This document shows positions 24,847 to 33,725 of a stretch of DNA of 64,000 nt, one piece after another. The stretch is from Colimorpha sp045597845 (GTDB lineage Bacteria; Bacteroidota; Bacteroidia; Bacteroidales; P3): positions 1-64,000 of the forward strand of contig JAZLKZ010000085.1 of assembly GCA_045597845.1 (NCBI GenBank), read 5' to 3'. Every line of letters begins with the position of its first letter. The stretch's first letter is position 1. Made by a program: the position numbers and the translations under genes. The notes beneath the pieces are model-generated. The model made no database searches. It saw only the letters and a program-made list of their open reading frames with translations, and was not told the DNA's origin.

Positions 24847-26691
24847 ATGATTGACGCAAGTATCAACAAGAATATCGAGCGCATCAAGATTCGCTTGAAA
24901 ACTATTCCGGAAACGCCAGGCGTATATCAGCACCTTGATGATTCCGGAAAAGTCATTTATGTGGGCAAGGCGCGCAACCTGCAACGACGAGTAAGTTCCT
25001 ATTTCAGTCACTACGATGAGAAAAGCGCCAAAATCAAGATGCTGGTACGCAACATCTACGACACCCGCGTGACAGTCGTCGCCACCGAAGTCGATGCACT
25101 CTTATTGGAGAACAACCTCATCAAACAGTATCAACCACGCTACAACAGCTTACTTAAAGACGACAAGTCGTATCCCTATCTCTGCATCACCAATGAAGAT
25201 TATCCACGCATCCTTTTCACACGCAACAGGCATATAAACGGACAATATTTCGGTCCCTACCCCAACCAGCGTGTGCTGCGTGAGTTGCAGGACATCATTC
25301 GCCAACTTTTTGCCTATCGTACTTGCGAACGTAAACTAAAAGCCTCCGTTCAATCGGCCGAGCGTCCTTGTATGAAGCACCAGATAGGCCTATGTAAGGC
25401 ACCTTGTGCCGGATTGCAAAGCCATTCGGACTATCAGAAAACCATTGAGCAGATACGCAAGATATTGAAAGGCGATTTTGGCGAAATCCTTGAAGAACAA
25501 AAGAAAGAGATGCTTTCACTCGCTGATGAACTGCGTTTTGAAGAGGCCGAAGTGCTGCGACAGAAAATTCACCTTCTGGAAAGCTACCAAAGTCACTCCA
25601 CAGTTGTCAACACTAACGTCAAGGACGTAGATGTATTTTCCATTGTCTCTGATGATCGTTTCGCCTACGTGAATATGATGCGCATCAAGAATGGCAGCAT
25701 CGTCTATAGTTTTTCCAACGAAATCAAAAAACAGTTGGACGAGAGCGACGAAGAGATTCTCGCCACCATCGTTCCCGCCCTCCACGAGCAGACCGAAAGC
25801 ACAGCCCACGAAGTGCTGCTTCCGCTGCATGTGGAAGAGATTCCTGAGGAGTACCTTCATCAAACAGTACCCACACGAGGCGACCGCAAACAACTCATCG
25901 ACCTCTCACTGCGCAACGTGATGTCCTATCAGCAGCAATGCCGACACCAACGTGCGTTGCTCTATCCCGACGACCCCTCGGCACAGCGTCGCAGCAACGC
26001 CACAGACCACCTGCTGGAACGCATTCAAAAGGCGCTGCAACTTACCACTCTGCCCGTCAACATTGAGTGTTTCGATAACTCCAACATCCAAGGAGCCTAC
26101 CCCGTTGCAGCCATGGTACGTTTCACCAACGGCAAACCCAACCGATCGGAATACAAACGTTTCAACATCAAGACCGTAGAAGGCCCCGATGACTATGCTT
26201 CTATGGCGGAAGTCATCTATCGCCGTTACAATCGCTTGAAAGAGGAAGGGAAACCGCTGCCCGAACTGCTTATCGTAGATGGTGGAAAAGGGCAGATGGA
26301 GATGGCACGCCAAGTCATCGAAGGCGAACTCGGACTGGAAATACCCATTGCCGGCCTTGCCAAAGACGACCGACACCACACTTCGGAACTGCTTTACGGC
26401 AATCCTCCGCAAGTCATCGGACTTAAACCTACCGATGCATTATTCCATCTATTGGAACAAATTCAAAACGAAGTACACCGTTTTGCCATTACCTTCCACA
26501 AACAGAAACGCAGCAAAGGGACATTCCGCACCCAACTTACCGATATTCCCGGCATCGGCGAAAAAACCGCGCGAGACCTGTTGCTGCGCTATGGTTCCGT
26601 CAAGCAAATCAAGTTGCAGACCCTCGCCGACCTCACGCAAGCCGTCGGACCCGCCAAGGCAAAGGTCATCTTCGAATATTTCCAAGACTAA
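24847..26691 (+). CDS. uvrC: Excinuclease ABC subunit C
   Basis: Performs the dual incisions in nucleotide excision repair with UvrA and UvrB. GIY-YIG nuclease domain at the N-terminus (PGVYQHLDDSGKVIYVGKA), UvrBC/UVR motif around residue 205-240 (LADELRFEEAEVLRQKI), RNase H-like endonuclease domain (IECFDNSNIQGAYPVAAMV, LLIVDGGKGQM), and terminal helix-hairpin-helix pair (LTDIPGIGEKTARDLL). 614 aa, full length. The stop overlaps the stop of the convergent SGNH gene by four bases. Confidence 0.96.
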   Translation: MIDASINKNIERIKIRLKTIPETPGVYQHLDDSGKVIYVGKARNLQRRVSSYFSHYDEKSAKIKMLVRNIYDTRVTVVATEVDALLLENNLIKQYQPRYNSLLKDDKSYPYLCITNEDYPRILFTRNRHINGQYFGPYPNQRVLRELQDIIRQLFAYRTCERKLKASVQSAERPCMKHQIGLCKAPCAGLQSHSDYQKTIEQIRKILKGDFGEILEEQKKEMLSLADELRFEEAEVLRQKIHLLESYQSHSTVVNTNVKDVDVFSIVSDDRFAYVNMMRIKNGSIVYSFSNEIKKQLDESDEEILATIVPALHEQTESTAHEVLLPLHVEEIPEEYLHQTVPTRGDRKQLIDLSLRNVMSYQQQCRHQRALLYPDDPSAQRRSNATDHLLERIQKALQLTTLPVNIECFDNSNIQGAYPVAAMVRFTNGKPNRSEYKRFNIKTVEGPDDYASMAEVIYRRYNRLKEEGKPLPELLIVDGGKGQMEMARQVIEGELGLEIPIAGLAKDDRHHTSELLYGNPPQVIGLKPTDALFHLLEQIQNEVHRFAITFHKQKRSKGTFRTQLTDIPGIGEKTARDLLLRYGSVKQIKLQTLADLTQAVGPAKAKVIFEYFQD

Positions 26692-27956
26692 AACATTGTC
26701 GCAATCGCGTCAGCCACTACCCTATAGCCTTTGGCATAGAGATAGTTATCTTTGATATATTCAGGATTGGGCGTTCCATCTTCAAGAGCTAGCATGGTAT
26801 AAATATCCAACACTTTCAAGTTGGAATCAGTTTTCGCAAATTTTTGCAACAAAGTGTTGAACTCCACAATACGAGGATTATTGTCGTGTGTAGGCATCAA
26901 AGTCAACGCAACAACTTGCGCATCAGGAGCCACCTTGTGGATTTGTTTCAAAAGGTTCTCGTACTTCAATTCCACTTCAACAAGATCATTATCGCCATTC
27001 ACATCATCCGTAGCGGTATAGAGTAGAATCGTTTTCGGACGCTCCGTCTTGCCGGGGAAAGTTGCATCCACCATCGCTGAAGTGAGTGCTATCGAGCCAC
27101 CGTAGCCCCACCCTGTTCCACGGTTCTTCACATGTGTATCGTGCAACAGTTCCGCCCATTCGCCATTTTTGACCATCTCGTCACCGAAGAAGAGAATGTC
27201 ATCATCTTGTATAGGTAGCAGACTGAAATAAGTCGCCCTCATACCATGAGAGCCCCACAAACCCGCATCCTGCTGCAACATTTCAGCGTCGTCGGGATAG
27301 ACCGAATTAAGACCGATGTAGGGACTGATTATATCGCACCAAAGCTTATAGCCGTATGCAGTTAGGTGCAGTTGATCGAGGGAATAGACCTTGTTGTCTA
27401 GAATAGGCAAAAAGGTGGGATACAAGTCAATATAAGTGGTATTAGGAGTATGCTCCGCCAGTTCACGGATCATTTTATTTGTCGCCTGGATGGTCTGCAA
27501 CGTGCGCAACTTTTGGTCACGAGCGGGAAGAATACTTTGCAGATAAAGTTGCGTCTGCGGACTCTCCTTACGGACAAGTTTCACGAGGGCTGAGATATTC
27601 TTGACAATAGCATATTCCGAAGTGTCGGAGCCCAAGTCATTGGTGCCAATCATCAGAAAGACCTTGGCAGGATGATATTGCAGCCACGACATTGCATTCT
27701 GCAACACCTCACCACTCAGCGCACCCGAGTTGCCACGATTCACAATACGAGCGTCGCCGCCGAAAGCCTCGCCCCAGTTGTGCATGTCAGTGATACTGTT
27801 GCCCACAAAGACAATAGCATCCTTTGGCATCTTCAACCCCGTCCAACTGTCAAAGCGATGATTGCGAAAAGGAATATCCGCTTGCGCAAAATGGAAGCAG
27901 ACGCAACAAAACAGCAACAAAAAGAGCTTTAAAAAAGAGGAAACACGAATTTTCAT
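26688..27956 (-). CDS. Secreted tandem SGNH/GDSL hydrolase, second domain degenerate
   Basis: 422 aa. Start taken at ATG 27956 (MKIRVSSFLKLFLLLF), which gives a signal peptide; the open frame extends upstream only through the neighbouring gene. Domain 1 (about residues 45-230) has all SGNH blocks: VFVGNSITD with the nucleophile serine, GNSGA, GTND and DQLHLT with the catalytic Asp and His. Domain 2 (about 250-420) repeats the fold, but its block I is FFGDE with no serine, and the closing block lacks histidine (KDNYLYAKGY), so it is probably inactive and may bind substrate. Possibly an esterase acting on acylated glycans. It lies 10 bases after a glycosyltransferase. Confidence 0.8.
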   Translation of the reverse strand: MKIRVSSFLKLFLLLFCCVCFHFAQADIPFRNHRFDSWTGLKMPKDAIVFVGNSITDMHNWGEAFGGDARIVNRGNSGALSGEVLQNAMSWLQYHPAKVFLMIGTNDLGSDTSEYAIVKNISALVKLVRKESPQTQLYLQSILPARDQKLRTLQTIQATNKMIRELAEHTPNTTYIDLYPTFLPILDNKVYSLDQLHLTAYGYKLWCDIISPYIGLNSVYPDDAEMLQQDAGLWGSHGMRATYFSLLPIQDDDILFFGDEMVKNGEWAELLHDTHVKNRGTGWGYGGSIALTSAMVDATFPGKTERPKTILLYTATDDVNGDNDLVEVELKYENLLKQIHKVAPDAQVVALTLMPTHDNNPRIVEFNTLLQKFAKTDSNLKVLDIYTMLALEDGTPNPEYIKDNYLYAKGYRVVADAIATMF

Positions 27957-27966
27957 GACAAAGACA

Positions 27967-29091
27967 TTATTTGTCACTTCCAATGACATCGATGAGATGC
28001 CGAATATTAGAAACGTTGGAATAACAGGTAGAAAGAAGCTGGGAACGGGACTGCCTGTCGTCTTGGGTGAAGGGTCGTTGCATAAGTTCGGAGAGTTGTT
28101 GCTGCATCTCCTGCGGCGTATTGGCGATATGGCAGATGAGATGCAACGGCGTACCAGCAAGCATATTGTCGTTCACAAGACAATGTCTGCCACAATATAA
28201 GGAATTGAGCAACTTGAGTTTCAATCCCGTAGGTTGATCTGTTACCAAAATATTGACTTGCGCATTTTGCATCAGTTGTTGCATCTGATTGTCATCAGGC
28301 GAAGCAACCAACTGGATGTTGTCGTACTGACTTGCAAGTCTTTGCAACTGCTGAGAAGGATTTTTGCCGGCAATCACCAAACGATACTGTATGTTTGCAA
28401 ATACTTGTGTAATAAGCCATTCTGCAGCATGGGAGTTTTCGGGAACGGAAAGATTGCCATGGTAAAAGGCGTAATTGCCAGTGCCTTCTTGCGAAATCAC
28501 CTTATCGTAAGGGTGCATGGCGGGATGCAAAACAACCTTGCGACAACCTATTGCTTGAAAATGGGCAGCATCGGCTTCGGTGATTGCCAAGACGGCATCT
28601 GCTTTCAACAGCACCGGCTCGTAGCGACACAGTTTGTGCGCATCCTGACGAAGATAAAGTCTTTTCCACCAACGTTTTTCCACTTGAGCCAGATTGGCGT
28701 AGTAATCGTGTTCAACATTATGTGCACGAACCACAATAGTACGCTTAGATTCGGAGCGCAGTTGCTCCAACAGCCAACAATTGTGCAAACCTTCCAACAA
28801 GATAGGATAATCATCTTGGCGAAGTCGTGCAAGCAAATCCTTATTGCAACGCGAAGCCACAATAAAAGGTCTTTTCGCCAATAAATGATGCGGAAGCATT
28901 TCACGATCATAATAACACACCTCTTCACAAATCCGCTGAAGTTCAGGGGACTCAGACCTACCGTAGGTATAGCAATGAAGATGCACCTTTACACCCTGCT
29001 GCGCCAGACAACGAACCCGATGAAACACGTCAATCACGCCGCCATAGTCGGCAGGATAGGGAACATTGAAGGATACGACGTGAAGATGCAT
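27967..29091 (-). CDS. Glycosyltransferase, GT-B fold (GT4-like)
   Basis: 374 aa. N-terminus HLHVVSFNVPYPADYGGVID fits the glycine-rich acceptor loop of GT4 enzymes; the middle has VVRAHNVEHDYYANLA, and the donor half has YHGNLSVPENSHAAEWL and TGLKLKLLNSLYCGRHC. The E-x7-E donor motif is not clear, so it is a divergent member. Likely transfers a sugar during surface glycan assembly. It is upstream of the SGNH hydrolase in the same operon. Substrate unknown. Confidence 0.8.
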   Translation of the reverse strand: MHLHVVSFNVPYPADYGGVIDVFHRVRCLAQQGVKVHLHCYTYGRSESPELQRICEEVCYYDREMLPHHLLAKRPFIVASRCNKDLLARLRQDDYPILLEGLHNCWLLEQLRSESKRTIVVRAHNVEHDYYANLAQVEKRWWKRLYLRQDAHKLCRYEPVLLKADAVLAITEADAAHFQAIGCRKVVLHPAMHPYDKVISQEGTGNYAFYHGNLSVPENSHAAEWLITQVFANIQYRLVIAGKNPSQQLQRLASQYDNIQLVASPDDNQMQQLMQNAQVNILVTDQPTGLKLKLLNSLYCGRHCLVNDNMLAGTPLHLICHIANTPQEMQQQLSELMQRPFTQDDRQSRSQLLSTCYSNVSNIRHLIDVIGSDK

Positions 29092-29128
29092 AAACGAAAA
29101 AGAATTAAGTTAGTTGCATATTGTATTG

Positions 29129-29899
29129 TCAGTTCACGGATACCATCAAACCATCGTATGCAAGATGAACGTTGGAAGGCAGGATTTTCTCGACCTCGGT
29201 ATGAAGCCCCATTTCGTGACTCATGTGGGTTATATAAGCTTCACGAGGATCGACCAACTTAATGATTTCCAATGCTTCTGGCAACGAATAATGCGAAAAA
29301 TGTTTCGTTTGGCGCAAAGAATTGATAACTAACACATCCACGCCCTTCAATTTTAGCAATTCTTCTTCACTGATAAAATTGGCGTCGGTAATATAGGCAA
29401 GATTTCCAATGCGATAGCCCAATACAGGCATAGTCTTGTGCATAGCCTTTATAGGCATTATTGAATGTTTGCCAATCGTAAAAGGTTCGTCGCCGCTCAA
29501 ACAATGGAGTTCCGCCTCTGGCAATCCCGGAAACTCGTGGTAGTCGAAAATGTAGTGATAATCACGCTGCAAGATATCCAAGGCTGTTTTGTTGGCATAG
29601 ACCTGCATTTTACAGTTCTGCGTGTAGTTGAAAGCGCGAATGTCGTCAATACCTGCCACATGGTCGCGATGGGCGTGGGTGATGAGAATCCCGTCGAGAT
29701 GCATGACCTGCTGGCGAAGCATCTGCTCGCGGAAATCAGGCCCGATGTCGATAAGAAAATTCAGGTTGTCGTCGGTGGTAACCAAAGCGGAAGTCCGCAA
29801 CCGACTGTCGCGGCTATCCCCAGACACACATACCGGGCATTTACAAGTTATGACGGGTACCCCTTGAGAAGTACCCGTACCTAAAAAAGTGATTTTCAC
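29129..29899 (-). CDS. Metallo-beta-lactamase-fold hydrolase, PhnP-like
   Basis: 256 aa, cytoplasmic. It begins with the PhnP-type signature GTGTSQGVPVITCKCPVC, followed by the metal motif THAHRDHVAG (HxHxDH), ITDANFI and ITHMSHEMGL. PhnP relatives hydrolyse cyclic phosphodiesters; the Bacteroidetes members are of unknown substrate. Cysteines at the N-terminus may hold a structural zinc. 37 bases upstream of the glycosyltransferase on the same strand. Confidence 0.85.
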   Translation of the reverse strand: MKITFLGTGTSQGVPVITCKCPVCVSGDSRDSRLRTSALVTTDDNLNFLIDIGPDFREQMLRQQVMHLDGILITHAHRDHVAGIDDIRAFNYTQNCKMQVYANKTALDILQRDYHYIFDYHEFPGLPEAELHCLSGDEPFTIGKHSIMPIKAMHKTMPVLGYRIGNLAYITDANFISEEELLKLKGVDVLVINSLRQTKHFSHYSLPEALEIIKLVDPREAYITHMSHEMGLHTEVEKILPSNVHLAYDGLMVSVN

Positions 29900-29984
29900 T
29901 TAAATATTCATTTTCTATAGCAAAGATGTGAAAGAGACATATCAACAGGTAAAAATCGACAGAGACCTGCAAATACAAACAAAA

Positions 29985-30677
29985 TCACGTTTTTTGAACC
30001 AATTTAAAACCAACGCCATGGATATTGACAATCTCGAGTTGAGGATCATCCTTTAAGTATTTTCTCAACTTAGTGATATAGACATCCATGCTACGAGCGG
30101 CAAAGAAACTATCGTCTTTCCAAATTTTCTGGAGCGTGCTGGTGCGATCAACCAGTTGGTTGAAATTGATGGCGAAGAAACGCAACAGATCGCTCTCCCT
30201 CGTGGTAAGCGTGCGCGTCTCGCCATTTACCGTCAATGTACGATGGAAATAATCGAAAGTAGTATTGCTGAAATGGAAAAGGTTCTTTTCGGGCTTGCCG
30301 TCGTCGAAAGCGCGGCGGATATTGGCATTGAGGCGAGCCAATAGTTCTTCCATGCTGAACGGTTTGGTGATGTAGTCATCGGCACCGACTTCGAACCCCT
30401 TTAGCTTGTCGGCCTCAAGATTCTTGGCGGAGAGGAACAAGATAGGCGTTTTCTTGTCCACGCGACGAATTTCCTTAGCCACGGCATAACCATCCTTAAC
30501 GGGCATCATGATGTCGAGGATACAGGCGTCTATGTCTTCTTTCTGATAGGTATCAAGAGCGATTTGTCCGTCTGTAGCAAGAAATACAGAATAGCCTTTT
30601 TGAGTGAGATATGCGTTCAGAATGGTACCAAGATTGGGATCATCTTCAGCAACCAGCAGTTTTATACCTAAATTCAT
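29985..30677 (-). CDS. rprY: OmpR-family response regulator, RprY-like
   Basis: 230 aa. Receiver domain with acidic pocket EDD (residues 11-13), phospho-acceptor D55 in ILDIMMP and lysine in ITKPF, then a winged-helix effector domain (LTTRESDLLRFF, SMDVYITKLRKYL). The sequence resembles RprY of Bacteroides and Porphyromonas. No histidine kinase lies beside it, as in Porphyromonas gingivalis where RprY is an orphan. It follows the cyclophilin gene by 32 bases and may share its transcript. Confidence 0.85.
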   Translation of the reverse strand: MNLGIKLLVAEDDPNLGTILNAYLTQKGYSVFLATDGQIALDTYQKEDIDACILDIMMPVKDGYAVAKEIRRVDKKTPILFLSAKNLEADKLKGFEVGADDYITKPFSMEELLARLNANIRRAFDDGKPEKNLFHFSNTTFDYFHRTLTVNGETRTLTTRESDLLRFFAINFNQLVDRTSTLQKIWKDDSFFAARSMDVYITKLRKYLKDDPQLEIVNIHGVGFKLVQKT

Positions 30678-30709
30678 GATTTTATAATATAATTAGTTGT
30701 TTCGTTAAT

Positions 30710-31165
30710 TTATTCTTCAACAATTGTTATGGCTTCAATCAGATCACCCGGACGAATGGCATCTACGATGTCAAGTCCTTCAACCACTTTGCCGAAACAA
30801 GTGTGGACACCGTCCAGATGTTGGGTGTTTTGCCTGTTGTGACAAATAAAGAATTGCGATCCGCCAGTATCTTTTCCTGCGTGAGCCATAGAGAGTACGC
30901 CACGGTCGTGGTATTGCTTTTCGGCTTGCGTCTCACATTTGATGGCATATCCAGGACCACATGTTCCAATGCGTGGATCGCCCCAGTTGCGGGAGAATGG
31001 ACAGCCGCCTTGAATCACGAAATCGGGAATGACACGATGGAAACGAAGCCCATTATAGAAACCCTCTTTGGACAATTTGACGAAATTAGCTACAGTATTC
31101 GGCACTTCTTTTTCATAAAAAACAACTTTCATGGTGCCTTTGGGAGTTTTTATTTCTGCAAACAT
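30710..31165 (-). CDS. Cyclophilin-type peptidyl-prolyl isomerase
   Basis: 151 aa, starting MFAEIKTPKGTMKV at ATG 31165; an upstream in-frame extension to 31243 is AT-rich and unlike the family. Contains FHRVIPDFVIQGGCP with the catalytic arginine, MAHAGKDTGGSQFFI and HLDGVHTCFGKVVEG. No signal peptide, so cytoplasmic. The 295-base gap to the right (31166-31460) holds a short inverted repeat CCACCAATGGTGG near 31410 and the promoter of the next gene, but no further gene. Confidence 0.9.
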   Translation of the reverse strand: MFAEIKTPKGTMKVVFYEKEVPNTVANFVKLSKEGFYNGLRFHRVIPDFVIQGGCPFSRNWGDPRIGTCGPGYAIKCETQAEKQYHDRGVLSMAHAGKDTGGSQFFICHNRQNTQHLDGVHTCFGKVVEGLDIVDAIRPGDLIEAITIVEE

Positions 31166-31442
31166 AGCAAACGGTTTTATATATTTGTATAATATTAACA
31201 AAAAAACTTGCAGAATATTGTTAAAAATCAATTTTAAATTCACAAAAACATATCATCACTCCGTCAAAAAATAACAATTCTTCATTGATTTTCATATATT
31301 TACATCACACTTATGAATATAGATTATTATTCAAGTTTTTTTTTAAGAAAACGGAAACAATGCAAGCATTTTGCAGAACCAACATTGCAAGAGCGCCAAA
31401 AGCCATCAACCACCAATGGTGGAGAATTTCTCAAAAAAAATG

Positions 31443-31450
31443 TATCTTTG
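31443..31450 (+). promoter_or_regulatory. -7 element for the SprT-like gene
   Basis: TATCTTTG matches TAnnTTTG; only 10 bases separate it from the ATG at 31461, so the transcript would be nearly leaderless. Confidence 0.55.
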
Positions 31451-31460
31451 CAATTGATTT

Positions 31461-32090
31461 ATGAAAAGTCGCGAGCAATATATAGCAATACTAAAAAAGT
31501 ACCTTCCCGACGGGTGTGAAGATTTGATATACAACTACATGACGCAAGAAAACGTTGTAAAGTTGCATATTACGCGCGAACGGAAGTCCAAACTTGGCGA
31601 CTATCGCTGTCCGCAGCCTCGGCATGATTTTCACGAGATAAGCATAAACGGAGATCTGAACAGCTATTTCTTCCTTTGGGTGCTATTGCACGAAATGGCG
31701 CATTTGGAGACCTGGAAGAGACACGGCAACAGGGTAATGCCACATGGTCACGAATGGCAAGTTGAATATGCAAAATTGATTCTTTCATATCTGCAATACT
31801 TTCCCAAAGAGGCGCAAACAATGATGCAACGCTATGCAAAAGCGATACCTCTGAACCACGTTTTGCATACACAAATCGAGAACAGCCTGCTTCGCTACGA
31901 CAGCGGATTTGACGCCATAAATGAGTTGCGTCTCAACGACTTGCAACAAGGCGATGTTTTTGAGTTGCGCAACAAGCCAGACATACAGTTCAAAGCCATA
32001 GAAAAGCGGCGCACCCGTTGGCGTTGCGTAATGCTTTCCGACGGGCGCGAATACTTGGTGGCAGGAAATGCGCTTGTGAAGAAGATTTGA
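31461..32090 (+). CDS. SprT-like zinc metalloprotease-domain protein
   Basis: 209 aa. The HExxH-type zinc site is LLHEMAHLETW with a third histidine in MPHGHEW, the SprT/Spartan arrangement. The last 60 residues form a small basic beta domain (LQQGDVFELRNKP, YLVAGNALVKK). Eukaryotic Spartan cuts DNA-protein crosslinks; bacterial SprT-like proteins are poorly studied. The region 1-100 includes RKSKLGDYRCP. Divergent from the cyclophilin gene, convergent with lepB. Confidence 0.82.
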   Translation: MKSREQYIAILKKYLPDGCEDLIYNYMTQENVVKLHITRERKSKLGDYRCPQPRHDFHEISINGDLNSYFFLWVLLHEMAHLETWKRHGNRVMPHGHEWQVEYAKLILSYLQYFPKEAQTMMQRYAKAIPLNHVLHTQIENSLLRYDSGFDAINELRLNDLQQGDVFELRNKPDIQFKAIEKRRTRWRCVMLSDGREYLVAGNALVKKI

Positions 32091-32095
32091 AGAGT

Positions 32096-32151
32096 CGGTG
32101 ATTTGCAGACTCCCATTGCCAGTTCACTGGTCACTGCTCACTGTTTACCAT
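32096..32151 (-). repeat. Heptad intergenic repeat (AGTGA type) after lepB
   Basis: On the reverse strand, directly after the lepB stop: AGTGAGC, AGTGACC, AGTGAAC, an exact period of seven bases. Confidence 0.8.
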
Positions 32152-33690
32152 CTAATCCACCATTGATGCTTTGCGCATCACGCGGTTCCAACGAATCTTT
32201 CCAGTGTCTTGGTCCTTTGAAAAGATAACGCGTGAAGCCCTTCCAACCACATGGTCTTCAGGGACAAAACCCCAATAGCGGCTATCGGCGCTGTTGTGGC
32301 GGTTGTCGCCCATCATCCAATAATAGTCCATCTTACAGGTATAGGTGTCGGTCTCGGTGCCATTGATGAAAATCTTTCCATTACGAACCTCAAGAGTATT
32401 GTTCTCAAACACAGAAATCACACGCGCATAAAACGGCAGATTTTCAAGCGTAAGATGCAGTATTTCACCCTTATGCGGAATGTGTACGGGGCCGAAATTG
32501 TCCACACTCCACTGATAGCCATCGGCATGTGGGAAAAGCATTTGTCCGGTCTCGCCTGCAGGGTACACTACAGCAACAACCGAATCAACATCTTCACGTT
32601 GGCGCAATTGTTCGGCCATCTCAACAGGCAATGGAATTTCGTAAGCACGAATGCCTTCATATTGCTGCATCAGCACCGCCGTACCAAAATCCTCGTCCGA
32701 CACGCCGACTTTCTCGAGCGCATTGCGGGGATTGTGGCACGAAGAATTGAAATAGACATCGTATGTAAACTGAGCATAACGCGGCACCTCAAGCGGCTTG
32801 CCATTGATATACACTACTTGGTCGATAATCTGGATATCTTCACCAGGCAGACCAATGCAGCGTTTGATGAAGTTTTCCCGCTTATCGACAGGGCGCACCC
32901 TGATTTTTCCAAATTGCGCAGGATTGTTGTGCACCACATCACGACCATACTCTCTCACTAAGTCGTGATAGCTACGATTGCTCTGGAAAGCGGTACACAT
33001 GGTGTCACCATCAGGATAGTTGAACACCACAGCGTCGTAACGTTCCACATTCCCAAATCCAGGAAAACGATGGTACGGCAATTGAATCCATTTGAGGTAA
33101 GATTCCGTGTTGCCATGCGACAAAGGCATTACATTGTGTACCAACGGGAAACTCAACGGAGTCATCATCACACGAGGGCCATAGGCGACTTTGCTGACCA
33201 TGAGACGGTCTCCAACCAGGAGAGATTTCTCCATGGAAGAAGAAGGAATGCGATATAGCTCAAAGTTGTTGGCGCGAATAATCACGGCGGCGACAAGGGC
33301 AAAGACGATGGCATCGAGCCAGTCGCGAGCTTCGCTAATCTTATGAGGCGGAAGGTTCTTGGGATCGGTATAGACATATTTCTTGGACAATCCCAACAAC
33401 GGAAGATAGACGCAGGGCAACACTACAGCCAAGGTCTGCTCCCCAAAGCCATAGCGACGAAACACTTTCGCGGTTTCAACAACCATCAGCAGAAAGGTAT
33501 AAACATTGATGGCGGGAATCGCGAAATAAATGTACCATTTCCAGTTTTTTCCGCATATCTTAATCCATACTACAATATTGTAAATGGGAATCAACGACTT
33601 CCACGGTGCCACACCAGCTTTTTTAAACACAAACCATAAGCCCAAATAGACCCCGAAAAAATAGAGAATGACAAGGACGTTGTAAAACAT
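32152..33690 (-). CDS. lepB: Signal peptidase I with N-terminal membrane extension
   Basis: Cleaves Sec signal peptides at the periplasmic face. Catalytic serine in IPSSSMEKSLLVGD (about residue 155) and lysine in DKRENFIKRCIGLPGE, followed by MGDNRHNSADSR, all in order. Unlike the short E. coli type, the N-terminal 110 residues add three hydrophobic segments (YNVLVILYFFGVYLGLWF and others), and there is a roughly 130-residue insertion between the lysine block and the GDNR block, giving 512 aa. Both are normal in Bacteroidetes LepB. Follows a glycosyltransferase gene by 35 bases. Confidence 0.92.
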   Translation of the reverse strand: MFYNVLVILYFFGVYLGLWFVFKKAGVAPWKSLIPIYNIVVWIKICGKNWKWYIYFAIPAINVYTFLLMVVETAKVFRRYGFGEQTLAVVLPCVYLPLLGLSKKYVYTDPKNLPPHKISEARDWLDAIVFALVAAVIIRANNFELYRIPSSSMEKSLLVGDRLMVSKVAYGPRVMMTPLSFPLVHNVMPLSHGNTESYLKWIQLPYHRFPGFGNVERYDAVVFNYPDGDTMCTAFQSNRSYHDLVREYGRDVVHNNPAQFGKIRVRPVDKRENFIKRCIGLPGEDIQIIDQVVYINGKPLEVPRYAQFTYDVYFNSSCHNPRNALEKVGVSDEDFGTAVLMQQYEGIRAYEIPLPVEMAEQLRQREDVDSVVAVVYPAGETGQMLFPHADGYQWSVDNFGPVHIPHKGEILHLTLENLPFYARVISVFENNTLEVRNGKIFINGTETDTYTCKMDYYWMMGDNRHNSADSRYWGFVPEDHVVGRASRVIFSKDQDTGKIRWNRVMRKASMVD

Positions 33691-33725
33691 AAAAAGTTAA
33701 AAGTTAAAGTATTATAAAGTTAAAA
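33691..33725 (-). repeat. Heptad intergenic repeat (TTAACTT type) before lepB
   Basis: Reverse strand reads TTTAACTTTTAACTTTT just before the lepB start, a relative of the TTAACTC word. Confidence 0.6.

Noticed and set aside
27957..28160. N-terminal extension of the SGNH hydrolase frame
   Set aside because: It overlaps the end of the glycosyltransferase gene and precedes a clear signal peptide.
31313..31519. 68-aa plus-strand frame before the SprT-like gene
   Set aside because: Low-complexity composition, overlaps the real gene out of frame and includes its promoter.
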